From an uncultured Bacilli bacterium (lineage in GTDB: Bacteria; Bacillota_I; Bacilli_A; RFN20; CAG-826), in NCBI GenBank assembly GCA_934140155.1, contig CAKPBC010000009.1, positions 1-64,000 on the forward strand: a stretch of 64,000 bases of DNA, read 5' to 3'. Both the position numbers and the translations under genes were made by a program. Below the pieces are notes generated by a model. The model worked only from the letters and a program-made list of their open reading frames with translations, did not search any database and had not been told where the DNA came from. Numbering within the stretch: position 1 is the stretch's first letter; every line of letters begins with the position of its first letter. This document shows, piece by piece, positions 17,336-26,075 of this stretch.

Positions 17336-18472
17336 ATGTTTAATTTGACTGATATTGGTAGTAATGTTATAGAAGCACTAAGTTCTATGAATCTATGGAT
17401 TGCTATCGCTAAAAGCGTATTTATTATTTTAATTGGTTTCATCTTTACTAAAACTAAAACGCTTCCTGAGACAACAGGTAAAACACTAACGAAGATAGTC
17501 ATGAATATTTGCTTACCATGTTTAGCATTTGGATCATTTATGACTAGCGTGACAAGAGAAAACTTCATGAGTTGTATTTTCTCATTTGTTTATGGCTTTA
17601 TTATTTATATTGCCTTTATTTTCTTAGCCAAAGCTATATTTATTTGGGTTAAAGATCCAACTAAAAAGAAAGTAATGGAAATTTTGTTTGTATTTGGTTC
17701 AACAACTTTCTTTGGTCAACCACTTATTCAAGCTGTATTCCCACTAGCATTTAATGATTCAAGTATGTTTAATATTGCATATCGTGTATTTTTATATTCC
17801 TATGCCTATTATGCAATTTGTCAATCTAATGACGCTAGTAAAGATAGCGAGCAAAAAGAAACTTCTAAACCTAGCGTTAAATCAATTTTAAAGAAAATAT
17901 TTGTAAACCCTATTATTATTGCGACATTTGTTGGATTCGTTTTATGGAGCCTTCAATTAGTAGGAGATGCAAGTGACGCTAGTAACTGGTGGGTTATAAC
18001 TGTTAATGGCGCTAATAATGTTCCTGCAACTGGAGCATTCTGGAATATTAAAGTTTCCCTTCCTTGGCTATATCAAACTATTAATACATTAGGAAATTTA
18101 TCATCACCATTAGTGTGGATTGCTATTGGTTGTACATTAGGAAAAGTTTCATTTAAAGAAGCTGCAAAAGATAGAAATGTTTGGATTTTTACATTTATTA
18201 AGATTATTGCCGCACCAGTAATTAACTTTGCTTTATTATTCTTAATTAATTTAATTCCAGGTATTAACGTTACATTCAATACTTTAGCAGCAACAACTCT
18301 TATGTGGGCTGTTCCACCCGCTACTGTAGCAATTACTTATTGTATTGACTCAAATAAAGAAGCAGTATTTGCTTCAAGTTGTTCATTAATTGGTACTTTG
18401 GTTTCCGTTGCATTTATTCCTGTATATATTATATTATTAACTATAATTCAAAGTGCCGCAATATTTGCATAA
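17336..18472 (+). CDS. AEC-family (malate permease-like) carrier
   Basis: This 378-aa integral membrane protein has about ten hydrophobic segments in two halves and a polar loop near residues 165-185. The auxin-efflux-carrier (AEC/MleP) look is visible in KTLPETTGKTLTKIVMNICLPCLAFGSF near the N-terminus and in the later ATTLMWAVPPATVAITYC. Bacterial members carry malate, lactate or other organic acids. The D-2-hydroxyacid dehydrogenase encoded 14 nt downstream supports a hydroxyacid substrate. The start at 17336 is favoured because AAGGAGA (17321-17327) is 8 nt away; an upstream in-frame ATG at 17312 has no ribosome site. Confidence 0.82.
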   Translation: MFNLTDIGSNVIEALSSMNLWIAIAKSVFIILIGFIFTKTKTLPETTGKTLTKIVMNICLPCLAFGSFMTSVTRENFMSCIFSFVYGFIIYIAFIFLAKAIFIWVKDPTKKKVMEILFVFGSTTFFGQPLIQAVFPLAFNDSSMFNIAYRVFLYSYAYYAICQSNDASKDSEQKETSKPSVKSILKKIFVNPIIIATFVGFVLWSLQLVGDASDASNWWVITVNGANNVPATGAFWNIKVSLPWLYQTINTLGNLSSPLVWIAIGCTLGKVSFKEAAKDRNVWIFTFIKIIAAPVINFALLFLINLIPGINVTFNTLAATTLMWAVPPATVAITYCIDSNKEAVFASSCSLIGTLVSVAFIPVYIILLTIIQSAAIFA

Positions 18473-18486
18473 GGAGTACATTTATT

Positions 18487-19494
18487 ATGAAAATGAAAAT
18501 TGCTTGTTTTGGCGTTAGAGATTATGAAATTTCTTATTTTAATGATTTAGCCAAAAAATATGATTATGAAGTTGATTTATTTCCGCAATTTTTAAATACC
18601 GAAAATTATAAAGATGCCTTAGGATATGAAGCTGTTATGGTTCGTGGTAATTGTGTAGTAAATTATGAAGCAATGAAAGATTTAGCAAGTCATGGCTTAA
18701 AATATTATTTAACTAGAACAGCGGGTTATAATCACGTTGATTTAAACGCTTGTAAAGATTTTAATATTAAAACTGCTTTCGTTCCGGGCTATTCCCCTAA
18801 TGCAATTAGTGAATTAGCTTTAACTCTTGCAATGAGTTTATTAAGAAATGTGGTTTACACTACTGATTATACACATAAAGGTAATTTTAAAGTTACTAAT
18901 CAAATGTTCTCACGCGAAGTTCGTGGATGCACAGTTGGTATCTTAGGATGTGGAAGAATTGGATGTACAACCGCAAAATTATTTAAAGGCTTAGGAGCAA
19001 GAGTTATTGGATATGATATATATCAATCAGACTATGCAAAGGAACTAGTGGAATTCCTACCTTTAGATGAATTTATTAAACAAAGTGATATTATTTGTGT
19101 ACATTTAGCTTATATTAAAGGTAAAAATGATAACTTTATTAATGAAGAATTTATTAAGAATATGAAACCTCATTCTATATTAATTAATGTTGCAAGAGGT
19201 GAAGTGTTAGACTTAAATGCCGCATTAAAAGCAGTAGAAGAAGGTCACTTAGATGGACTTGCTATTGATGTTATTGAAAATGAAAAAACTTTATTCTTTA
19301 AAAACTTTGATGATCCAAAACATATGGACAGCGAAGAACATCAAAAACTCATTGACTTATATCCAAAAGTTTTGGTAACTCCACATGTTGGTTCATCCAC
19401 TGATAAAGCTCTTATTGATATGATTGAAGTATCTTTAAAGAACTTAGATGAATTCTTAAGCACAGGGACATGCAAAAACTCTTTAATTAAATAG
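18487..19494 (+). CDS. ldhA: D-lactate dehydrogenase-like 2-hydroxyacid dehydrogenase
   Basis: This 335-aa NAD-dependent enzyme reduces a 2-keto acid (probably pyruvate) to the D-2-hydroxyacid. It shows the nucleotide-binding GILGCGRIGCTTAKL (about residues 150-165) and the catalytic triad in order: Arg in NVARGEVLD (about 237), Glu in AIDVIENEK (about 266), His in TPHVGSSTDKA (about 299). Full length for the family. The start at 18487 has AAGGAG at 18471-18476. It forms an operon with the organic-acid carrier and would be controlled by the divergent LysR protein. Substrate choice between lactate and a related hydroxyacid cannot be decided from sequence alone. Confidence 0.85.
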   Translation: MKMKIACFGVRDYEISYFNDLAKKYDYEVDLFPQFLNTENYKDALGYEAVMVRGNCVVNYEAMKDLASHGLKYYLTRTAGYNHVDLNACKDFNIKTAFVPGYSPNAISELALTLAMSLLRNVVYTTDYTHKGNFKVTNQMFSREVRGCTVGILGCGRIGCTTAKLFKGLGARVIGYDIYQSDYAKELVEFLPLDEFIKQSDIICVHLAYIKGKNDNFINEEFIKNMKPHSILINVARGEVLDLNAALKAVEEGHLDGLAIDVIENEKTLFFKNFDDPKHMDSEEHQKLIDLYPKVLVTPHVGSSTDKALIDMIEVSLKNLDEFLSTGTCKNSLIK

Positions 19495-19496
19495 TA

Positions 19497-19535
19497 AAAA
19501 ACACTAACTATCAAATTACGATGGTTAGTGTTTTT
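19497..19535. terminator. Bidirectional intrinsic terminator
   Basis: AAAACACTAACTATC (to 19512) pairs with GATGGTTAGTGTTTTT (19520-19535), with one G-T pair and a 7-nt loop. It lies between the convergent dehydrogenase and MarR genes, with T-runs on both strands. Confidence 0.8.
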
Positions 19536-19542
19536 ATTAGCC

Positions 19543-20001
19543 TTATTTATTAACAATAGATGAAATTTCATGTAAGTGATGATAGATTGTTTCTAATTCT
19601 TGATCAGATAAATGAGCGTATTTTTCAGTTAAGTTTTTAACACGTATTTTTTCTGCTGATTTAAGTTCAATAATTCCTTGATTAGTTAATTTAACTAATA
19701 TTTCCCGGCGATTATTTACATTTAGTTCACGAGTTACGCATTTAGCTTTATCAAGTTCATCAACTATTTTAGTACATTGTTGTTTAGATACTCCAATAAA
19801 AGTAGCAATATCTTTCATGGTTATGCCATTATTATTGTTTTTTTTATTAGAAATACCAATATAAGATAATGTTAACATTTGTAGTGGAGAAAATTTTGGC
19901 TTTTCCACTACTTCATTACATCTTGTAATAGCGTCTTTAATAGCAGGAAAAAATAATAATGATTCATTACTAATTAATTTGATAAGTTCGTTTCTTGTCA
20001 T
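19543..20001 (-). CDS. MarR-family regulator
   Basis: This 152-aa protein has the MarR winged-helix centre. The recognition region is ITMKDIATFIGVSKQQCTKIVDELDKAKCVTRE (about residues 60-92), the wing is NNRREILVKLTNQG, and helices at both ends serve dimerisation. It is divergent from a two-gene multidrug-type ABC exporter, with a palindrome over the exporter's -35. The simplest reading is a repressor released by the compounds the exporter removes. A GAGGTG ribosome site precedes its ATG. Confidence 0.85.
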   Translation of the reverse strand: MTRNELIKLISNESLLFFPAIKDAITRCNEVVEKPKFSPLQMLTLSYIGISNKKNNNNGITMKDIATFIGVSKQQCTKIVDELDKAKCVTRELNVNNRREILVKLTNQGIIELKSAEKIRVKNLTEKYAHLSDQELETIYHHLHEISSIVNK

Positions 20002-20067
20002 ATTAACACCTCAATAATAGTATGAATGAAGTAAAGTTAAATGTCAATAAAAAACAAAAGTAAATAA

Positions 20068-20099
20068 ATGTTGACAATTAACATCAATGCTATTAAACT
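20068..20099 (+). promoter_or_regulatory. Exporter promoter with MarR-type operator
   Basis: A perfect TTGACA (20071-20076) is 17 bp from TAAACT (20094-20099). ATGTT-N7-AACAT (20068-20084) forms an inverted repeat over the -35. A further half-site-like ATGTCAAT is at 20041. The adjacent MarR gene makes repression at this site likely. Confidence 0.5.
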
Positions 20100-20130
20100 T
20101 ATGATATCAAAAAAAGGAGGAATTTAAATT

Positions 20131-21879
20131 ATGATAAAAATATTAAAGAATTTAAAAACTAAAGACTGGCTATTAATATTATTAGAAGTAGTGATTCTAT
20201 GTAGTTGTGTGTATTTAGAATTATTACTTCCTGATTATATGAAAGATATTACAGTCATTATTCAAAGCGGCACTAATAGTGTTAGTGATGTTTGGGTAGC
20301 GGGTGGAAAAATGATCGCCTGTGCTTTAGGAAGTACAGTAGGTTCAATTATTTCCACATTTATTTCATCATATGTTAGTGCGGATTTAAGTTATGAAACT
20401 CGTGAAAAATTATTCAATCACATCATGGATTTAGACACAACAAGAATGAAAAACTTTTCAACAGCTTCTTTAATTACAAGAACCACAAACGATATAACCC
20501 AAATCCAAATGATTATATCAATGGGATTAATGATGTTAATTAAAGCACCTATTCTTGCAATTACCGCAATTATTAAAATTGTTAATAAGAGTTTAGAATT
20601 ATCTTTACTTACTGCCGCCGCGGTAGTGATTATTGTTGGTACTATTTTAATTATTATGTATTTAGTATTACCAAGATTTAAATTAGTGCAAAAATTGACT
20701 GATGATGTTAATAGAATTGCTCGAGAAACATTAACAGGTAATAAAGTTGTTCGTGCTTTTAATGCTGAAGATTATGAACAAGAAAAATTTGATGAAAAGA
20801 ACACAGAATTAATTAATACCCAAATATTTAATAGAACGGCTTTCTCATTTATGTCACCAGTGATGTCACTAGTTATGTCATCTTTAACCTTATTTATATA
20901 TTGGATTGGTGCCTCATTAATTAATGGTGCGGAATTACCTAATAAAGTTGAAGTGTTTGGAAACATTATGGTATTTTCATCTTATGCGATGTATGTTATT
21001 CAAGCATTTATGTTCTTAGCAATGATATTTATGATGCTTCCAAGAGCACAAGTATCCGCAAAAAGAATTAATGAAGTTATGGAGACTCCATTAGCAATTA
21101 ATGAAGGAACACTTAGTGAAGTAAAAGAAGAAGGAACGTTAGAATTTAAGGATGTATCTTTTCATTATGGTGATGGAAAAGATGTTCTAGAAAATATCAC
21201 TTTCAAAGTTAATAAAGGCGAAACTATTGCCTTTATTGGCGCAACAGGATGTGGCAAATCTACAATTGTTGGACTTGCTTCAAGATTATATGATGCTAGC
21301 AAGGGTGAAGTACTTGTTGATGGCGTTAACATTAAAGATTTAACATTTGACACTTTATATTCGAAAGTAGCGCTTGTCTCGCAAAAAGCCGAACTATTCT
21401 CTGATACTGTCAAAGATAATGTTACGTTTGGTAAAAATGATGCAACTGATGAAGATGTTAAAAATGCTATTTCCATTGCTCAAGCAGAAGAATTTGTTTC
21501 AAAATTAGAGGATAAAGAAAATCATATGATTGCTGAACGTGGTAATAACTTATCAGGTGGACAAAAGCAAAGAATGTGTATTGCTCGTGCTTTAGTTAGA
21601 AATAGCGAAATTGTTATATTTGATGATTCATTCTCAGCCCTTGATTATAAAACTGATAAAAACTTACGAAATGATTTGAAAACTAAATTAAAAGGTACCA
21701 CAGTCGTAATAGTAGCTCAAAGAATTGGTACGATTAAAAACGCTGATAAGATTGTAGTACTTGATCATGGAAAAATTGTAGGAATGGGAAAACATGAAGA
21801 CTTGCTTAAAAATTGTAAAGTCTACTATGAAATTGCTACTTCCCAATTAGATGAAAATGAATTGAAAGGGGGAAAATAA
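20131..21879 (+). CDS. Heterodimeric ABC exporter, degenerate-site half
   Basis: This 582-aa half-transporter has six membrane segments (about residues 15-310) and a C-terminal ATPase domain. The Walker A GATGCGKST (about 370) and signature LSGGQKQR (about 472) are canonical. The catalytic glutamate after Walker B is replaced by Asp (IVIFDDSFSALD, about 495), and the switch histidine is Gln (VVIVAQRIG, about 528). By knowledge of BmrC/TM287-type exporters, this is the subunit whose own Walker A/B site hydrolyses ATP poorly. It pairs with the product of the next gene, 2 nt downstream. Substrates are probably amphipathic drugs or lipids; MarR control points to drugs. AAAGGAGG precedes the ATG. 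Confidence 0.88.
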   Translation: MIKILKNLKTKDWLLILLEVVILCSCVYLELLLPDYMKDITVIIQSGTNSVSDVWVAGGKMIACALGSTVGSIISTFISSYVSADLSYETREKLFNHIMDLDTTRMKNFSTASLITRTTNDITQIQMIISMGLMMLIKAPILAITAIIKIVNKSLELSLLTAAAVVIIVGTILIIMYLVLPRFKLVQKLTDDVNRIARETLTGNKVVRAFNAEDYEQEKFDEKNTELINTQIFNRTAFSFMSPVMSLVMSSLTLFIYWIGASLINGAELPNKVEVFGNIMVFSSYAMYVIQAFMFLAMIFMMLPRAQVSAKRINEVMETPLAINEGTLSEVKEEGTLEFKDVSFHYGDGKDVLENITFKVNKGETIAFIGATGCGKSTIVGLASRLYDASKGEVLVDGVNIKDLTFDTLYSKVALVSQKAELFSDTVKDNVTFGKNDATDEDVKNAISIAQAEEFVSKLEDKENHMIAERGNNLSGGQKQRMCIARALVRNSEIVIFDDSFSALDYKTDKNLRNDLKTKLKGTTVVIVAQRIGTIKNADKIVVLDHGKIVGMGKHEDLLKNCKVYYEIATSQLDENELKGGK

Positions 21880-21881
21880 TT

Positions 21882-23735
21882 ATGCCAAGAGGACATATGC
21901 AAATAAACCAAAAGGCGAAAAACTCTAAAGAGGCATCTCGCCAATTAATTCGTTATATTAAACCTTACCTGCCTTTAATAATTATTAGTCTTGTTTTAGC
22001 GGGAGTTGGAGCTATACTTACAGTTCTTGGCCCAGATAAATTAAAAGAAATTACGGATATTATTAGTAATGCATTTACTTCCCTTAAAGAAACACATATG
22101 TGGACTGATATTCCTTTAAAAGATATTGCGGTTGTTGCCATTTCCTTACTTATTATTTATATAATAAGTGCGATATGCACATTCTTTACCTCTTTCATTT
22201 TAGCGCGTGTTGCTTTAAAAATATCAAAGAAATTACGTTCAGACTTAGAAAGAAAAATTAATAAAGTACCATTATCATATTTTTCAAGAAATACATATGG
22301 TGATGTATTAAGTAGAATTACTAACGATGTTGATACAATTATTGATGCGCTTAATAATAGTGTTTCTTCTGTTGTTAGTGCTATTTGTCAATTCGTGTTT
22401 TGTGTAATTATGATGTTTGTGACTGATGCTCCAATGGCATTGACAGCAATATTATCAACTATTTTAGGATTCGCTTTGATGATAGTAATTATTAAAGTAT
22501 CACAAAAATACTTCAAAGCTCGTCAAGTATCATTAGGTGCGCTTAACGGATATATTGAAGAAATGTATTCTGGACATGATGTAGTAAGAGTTAGTAATGC
22601 TAATGAAGAAGTAAAAGAAAAATTTGTGACTTATAATAAAGCAGTAAGAAAAGCAAACTTAATGTCACAATTATTATCAGGAATGATGCCAACATTAATG
22701 ACATTTATCGGTAATATTGGTTATGTGGCAGTTTGTATTGTCGGTGCAATTCGCGTAATAAACGGAGATATTACCTTTGGCGTAATTTCGGCTTTCTTAG
22801 TATATGTACGTTTATTTACTCAACCTTTATCTTCATTATCACAAGGTGCAAGTAGCTTACAATCTTGTATGGCGGCAAGCGAAAGAGTATTTGGCTTCTT
22901 AAATGAAGTGGAACTTGAAGATGAAAGTGATAAAGTAGCTAAAATTGAACATGTAGAAGGTAATGTAACATTTGATCATGTTGCCTTTAGCTATGATGAT
23001 GCACCAGATAAAATTGTTATTAAAGATTTCTCTTGCCAAGTTAAAAAAGGTCAAAAAGTTGCAATTGTAGGACCTACTGGAGCGGGAAAAACAACTTTAG
23101 TAAACTTATTAATGCGCTTCTATGAACCAATAAGTGGTAGTATTTCTATTGATGGAATTAATATTAAAGATATGAAAAGAGAAGATGTGCATTCATTATT
23201 CTCGATGGTTCTTCAAGATACATGGTTATTTGAAGGAACAATTAAAGAAAATTTGACTTTCAATACTCCTAATGTAAGTGAGGAAAAAATTAAAGAAGCT
23301 TGTAAAGAATGTGGCATTTCCGAATTTATTGAATCATTAGAAAATGGCTATGATACAGTATTAAATGATAATACCTCATTATCAATTGGACAAAAACAAC
23401 TATTTACTATTGCACGAGCCATGATTCAAGATTCACCAATGTTAATATTAGATGAAGCAACATCTAATGTTGATACAAGAACAGAAATATTAATTCAAAA
23501 GGCTATGGATCAATTAACAAGTAATCGTACATCATTTGTTATCGCTCATCGTTTATCCACAATTAAAAATGCTGATGTTATCTTAGTTCTTAAAGATGGG
23601 GATATTATAGAGCAAGGTAGTCATCAAGAATTACTTGCTAAAAATGGTGTTTATGCATCATTATATAATTCACAATTTGATGAAGGAAATGATGGCGCAA
23701 TTGATACGGCAATGAAAAAATTGGCTAAAGCATAA
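21882..23735 (+). CDS. Heterodimeric ABC exporter, catalytic half
   Basis: This 617-aa half-transporter also has six membrane segments and an ATPase domain. Walker A GPTGAGKTT (about residue 395), Walker B LILDEATSNVD with the catalytic Glu (about 520) and switch His in VIAHRLST (about 553) are intact. The signature is LSIGQKQL (about 499) instead of LSGGQ. That degenerate signature faces the degenerate Walker A/B of the partner subunit, so the two proteins together have one active and one inactive ATP site, as in BmrC/BmrD and TM287/288. It is translationally coupled to the previous gene (2-nt gap) and ends the operon at a strong terminator. Confidence 0.9.
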   Translation: MPRGHMQINQKAKNSKEASRQLIRYIKPYLPLIIISLVLAGVGAILTVLGPDKLKEITDIISNAFTSLKETHMWTDIPLKDIAVVAISLLIIYIISAICTFFTSFILARVALKISKKLRSDLERKINKVPLSYFSRNTYGDVLSRITNDVDTIIDALNNSVSSVVSAICQFVFCVIMMFVTDAPMALTAILSTILGFALMIVIIKVSQKYFKARQVSLGALNGYIEEMYSGHDVVRVSNANEEVKEKFVTYNKAVRKANLMSQLLSGMMPTLMTFIGNIGYVAVCIVGAIRVINGDITFGVISAFLVYVRLFTQPLSSLSQGASSLQSCMAASERVFGFLNEVELEDESDKVAKIEHVEGNVTFDHVAFSYDDAPDKIVIKDFSCQVKKGQKVAIVGPTGAGKTTLVNLLMRFYEPISGSISIDGINIKDMKREDVHSLFSMVLQDTWLFEGTIKENLTFNTPNVSEEKIKEACKECGISEFIESLENGYDTVLNDNTSLSIGQKQLFTIARAMIQDSPMLILDEATSNVDTRTEILIQKAMDQLTSNRTSFVIAHRLSTIKNADVILVLKDGDIIEQGSHQELLAKNGVYASLYNSQFDEGNDGAIDTAMKKLAKA

Positions 23736-23746
23736 ATTTTATAATT

Positions 23747-23777
23747 AAGTCAGTGTGATTAGGCACTGGCTTTTTTT
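23747..23777 (+). terminator. Intrinsic terminator of the exporter operon
   Basis: AAGTCAGTG (23747-23755) pairs with CACTGGCTT (23764-23772) with one wobble, followed by a run of seven T (23771-23777). Confidence 0.85.
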
Positions 23778-23782
23778 GTATT

Positions 23783-23804
23783 AAAAAAGGCCACAAAAGT
23801 GACC
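23783..23804 (-). terminator. Intrinsic terminator of the P-loop kinase gene
   Basis: On the minus strand GGTCAC (23804-23799) pairs with GTGGCC (23794-23789) around TTTT, followed by six T (23788-23783). Confidence 0.75.
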
Positions 23805-23814
23805 TAATTAGTGA

Positions 23815-24282
23815 TTAATATGTAATAACATCTTTAACGCAATCGAATCCTTCATCAACACTAGGACGAGTGATAGTTGTAGCATATCCTTCTAGTTGAT
23901 CTAGTGGGAAATAGTGTTCACCAGGTACTTGATTACGTTTTTCAATTCTTTGATAGCAAATATTAGTTGGAGTTGGGAAAAAATAAGCAATAACACGGAA
24001 TTGGGCTTCAGGAATTAATTCTTTTATTCTTTGGAAAAAACGAGCGCGAACTTTTGGTGTTGGGCTTGTAGCATCATATATAACATCTTTGCCATTAGTA
24101 ATATCTTCCGCAATACGACGATATACTTCTGGCCAAACTTGGCTCTCTGGCCAATCAGGATGCTCCATTCTAATGCCATCAGTAGTAACAATACGACAAT
24201 TAAATTCCTTTGCTAATACATTGTTTGAATATGTGGATTTTCCAGAACCTGGAATGCCTACGAGCATATGAACAGTAACCAT
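23815..24282 (-). CDS. AAA/PNK-like P-loop kinase
   Basis: This 155-aa protein starts straight into a P-loop, MLVGIPGSGKSTYSNN, and has the layout of polynucleotide-kinase/zeta-toxin-like ATPases. IVTTDGIR follows the P-loop (Asp for substrate or metal), DVIYDAT comes in the middle (Walker-B-like), and an Arg-rich lid segment (YQRIEKRN) is present. It should transfer phosphate to a nucleic acid, nucleotide or small metabolite; which one is not visible. The ATG at 24282 is chosen because GAGG lies 8 nt upstream; the alternative is a TTG at 24303. It is monocistronic with no antitoxin-like partner nearby, so I do not call it a toxin. Confidence 0.75.
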   Translation of the reverse strand: MVTVHMLVGIPGSGKSTYSNNVLAKEFNCRIVTTDGIRMEHPDWPESQVWPEVYRRIAEDITNGKDVIYDATSPTPKVRARFFQRIKELIPEAQFRVIAYFFPTPTNICYQRIEKRNQVPGEHYFPLDQLEGYATTITRPSVDEGFDCVKDVITY

Positions 24283-24381
24283 GTTTCTTACCTCAACTTT
24301 CAAAATGATTTTATAAATAAATACCTTTTAATTTTAAAGTAACAGAAAGTTAACGGCAATAGTATTTTTATTTTATTTAAA

Positions 24382-24395
24382 TGAAAGCGTTTTAA
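24382..24395. promoter_or_regulatory. cre-like site
   Basis: TGAAAGCGTTTTAA agrees with the CcpA consensus TGWAARCGYTWNCW at 13 of 14 positions. It lies about 85 bp before the gene at 24478. Confidence 0.4.
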
Positions 24396-24444
24396 ATCAT
24401 CATATTAATACATTTACAAAAGCATATGCTTGTTTTATAATTTT

Positions 24445-24460
24445 GTTAGATATAACTAAC
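24445..24460. promoter_or_regulatory. Inverted repeat, possible MarR-type operator
   Basis: GTTAG-N6-CTAAC lies immediately before the AGGAG of the gene at 24478. The same GTTAG/CTAAC half-sites occur in front of the MarR gene at 62538. Confidence 0.35.
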
Positions 24461-24477
24461 TAGGAGTGTGCTTAACT

Positions 24478-25104
24478 ATGAAATATGGATTATTACCTAA
24501 AATGATGTGGGGATTTTTTAAGAAAACATTTGAAAAATCGCTTGTTGATGTTTGGAATGTAAAAAACAACAAAGAAATCATGAAAAATGCTCATGTTAAA
24601 TATAAGGAAATTATTAAAAGCATCGATAAATTTGATAAAAAAGATCGCTTTGTTTTTAATATCTTAAGTTGCGCAATGTTAGGTGCTATATTATTAAATT
24701 TAGATTTTGACCCAGCAGTTGAAGAAGTAAGAGAATATTATCGCTTATCAATGATGACAAATAAAATAATGAAATTTACGAAAAAAGAAGTCAATTATAC
24801 AGAAAAAGGAAGAAATAGATTAAAAAAATCATCAGAGTGGAGTAAATCTAATAATAATCCTTATTCCTGGAAATTTGATGTTGAAGATGGTGCCTCAATA
24901 AATGAATACACCGCCACATTCCATACTTGTGGAATTTGTTATTTAATGAACAAATTAGGACTAGAAAAATATATCCCAGCAATGTGTGCTTTAGATTATG
25001 ATATGGCTCATGCTAATAACACGGAATTTACACGTGAATATACATTAGCTAGTGGTGGACCATATTGTGATTGTCACTATAATCATAAAAAAGCAAAAAA
25101 GTAA
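24478..25104 (+). CDS. ATC-hydrolase-like family protein
   Basis: This 208-aa protein resembles the L-2-amino-thiazoline-4-carboxylic acid hydrolase-like family. The diagnostic part is the C-terminal half: ATFHTCGICYLMNKLG (about residues 150-165), CALDYDMA, then TLASGGPYCDCHY near the end, with conserved Cys and His residues. Named members open a thiazoline ring on the route to cysteine, but most family members have no known reaction, so this is a family name only. The start at 24478 has AGGAG 11 nt upstream; a GTG at 24466 is in frame but overlaps that site. Monocistronic, with a cre-like site and an inverted repeat upstream. Confidence 0.7.
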   Translation: MKYGLLPKMMWGFFKKTFEKSLVDVWNVKNNKEIMKNAHVKYKEIIKSIDKFDKKDRFVFNILSCAMLGAILLNLDFDPAVEEVREYYRLSMMTNKIMKFTKKEVNYTEKGRNRLKKSSEWSKSNNNPYSWKFDVEDGASINEYTATFHTCGICYLMNKLGLEKYIPAMCALDYDMAHANNTEFTREYTLASGGPYCDCHYNHKKAKK

Positions 25105-25224
25105 TGATAATTTGCGCAATAATTCTTATTATTCTTGCAAGGATTTTATTGTTTTTATTATAATTAATTATAATAATGTTTATATAAACTTTATTGCTAT
25201 TTTTTTGTTGATTGGAGTGATTTG

Positions 25225-26064
25225 ATGAAAATTAAATATTTAGGCACAGCGGCTTATGAAGGAATACCTTCTTTATTTTGTGAATGTGAAACATGTAAGA
25301 AAGCTCGAGCATTTAAAGGTAAAAATATTCGTACACGTTCACAAGCTTTAATCAATGATGATTTATTAATTGATTTTCCACCTGATACATTAGTGCACGC
25401 TAATACATATGGTATTGATTTTCAGCGTATTCATCATTGCTTGATTACACACTCGCATAGTGATCATTTCTATCCAGAAGATATAATGATCGTTCGTGAT
25501 GACTATAATCACGCCCCAGGATATAAATTATTTTATTATGCGGGAGAAAGTGCTTATTTTACACTTAAAAAGCTTTTTGAAAAAGATAATATGAAAAATA
25601 CGGGTGGAGTAGAATTAGTGAAAAAATTTAAAATAATTAAATTTAGTCACTATGAAGTTATTCCACTTCCTGCAAGTCATGACCCTAAATCTTCACCATT
25701 TGTTTATCTTATTAAGGATTTGAATGATGGAAAAGTTTTATTATATGGTAATGATAGTGGTTATTTTTCTAATGAGACTATGGAATATATATTTAATAAT
25801 GTTAAACACATTGATTTGATATCTTTAGATTGTACAGGAGCCTTACAAAAGAAATGGGGCTTAAATAATGGAAGACATATGAGTTTAGATGTTAATATTA
25901 TGTTGTTTAATGATTTAAAAAGACATGGGATAATTGATGAAAAAACCATTAAAGTTTCTAATCATTTTTCGCATAATGGTGGAGCAATTTATGATGAAAT
26001 AGCACCAGTTGCAAAAGAAGAAGATGTTATTGTAACTTATGATGGATTAGAAATTGATTTCTAG
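25225..26064 (+). CDS. PhnP-like metallo-beta-lactamase-fold hydrolase
   Basis: This 279-aa protein has the PhnP-type arrangement. An N-terminal cysteine cluster (FCECETCKKA, about residues 18-27) can hold a structural zinc. The catalytic HSHSDHF (about 73-79) binds two metals, with later ligands in ASHDP, YGNDSGYF and SNHFSHNG. PhnP cleaves cyclic phosphodiesters; related enzymes act on other phosphodiesters. The start at 25225 is favoured (GGAG 7 nt before). It sits 11 nt ahead of an ABC transporter ATPase gene and likely shares its transcript, but I see no sequence reason why a phosphodiesterase and this transporter should work together. Confidence 0.78.
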   Translation: MKIKYLGTAAYEGIPSLFCECETCKKARAFKGKNIRTRSQALINDDLLIDFPPDTLVHANTYGIDFQRIHHCLITHSHSDHFYPEDIMIVRDDYNHAPGYKLFYYAGESAYFTLKKLFEKDNMKNTGGVELVKKFKIIKFSHYEVIPLPASHDPKSSPFVYLIKDLNDGKVLLYGNDSGYFSNETMEYIFNNVKHIDLISLDCTGALQKKWGLNNGRHMSLDVNIMLFNDLKRHGIIDEKTIKVSNHFSHNGGAIYDEIAPVAKEEDVIVTYDGLEIDF

Positions 26065-26075
26065 GAGGAAAAGAT

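Noticed and set aside
23815..24282. Zeta-type toxin of a toxin-antitoxin pair
   Set aside because: The P-loop kinase has no small antitoxin gene beside it and stands alone between terminators.
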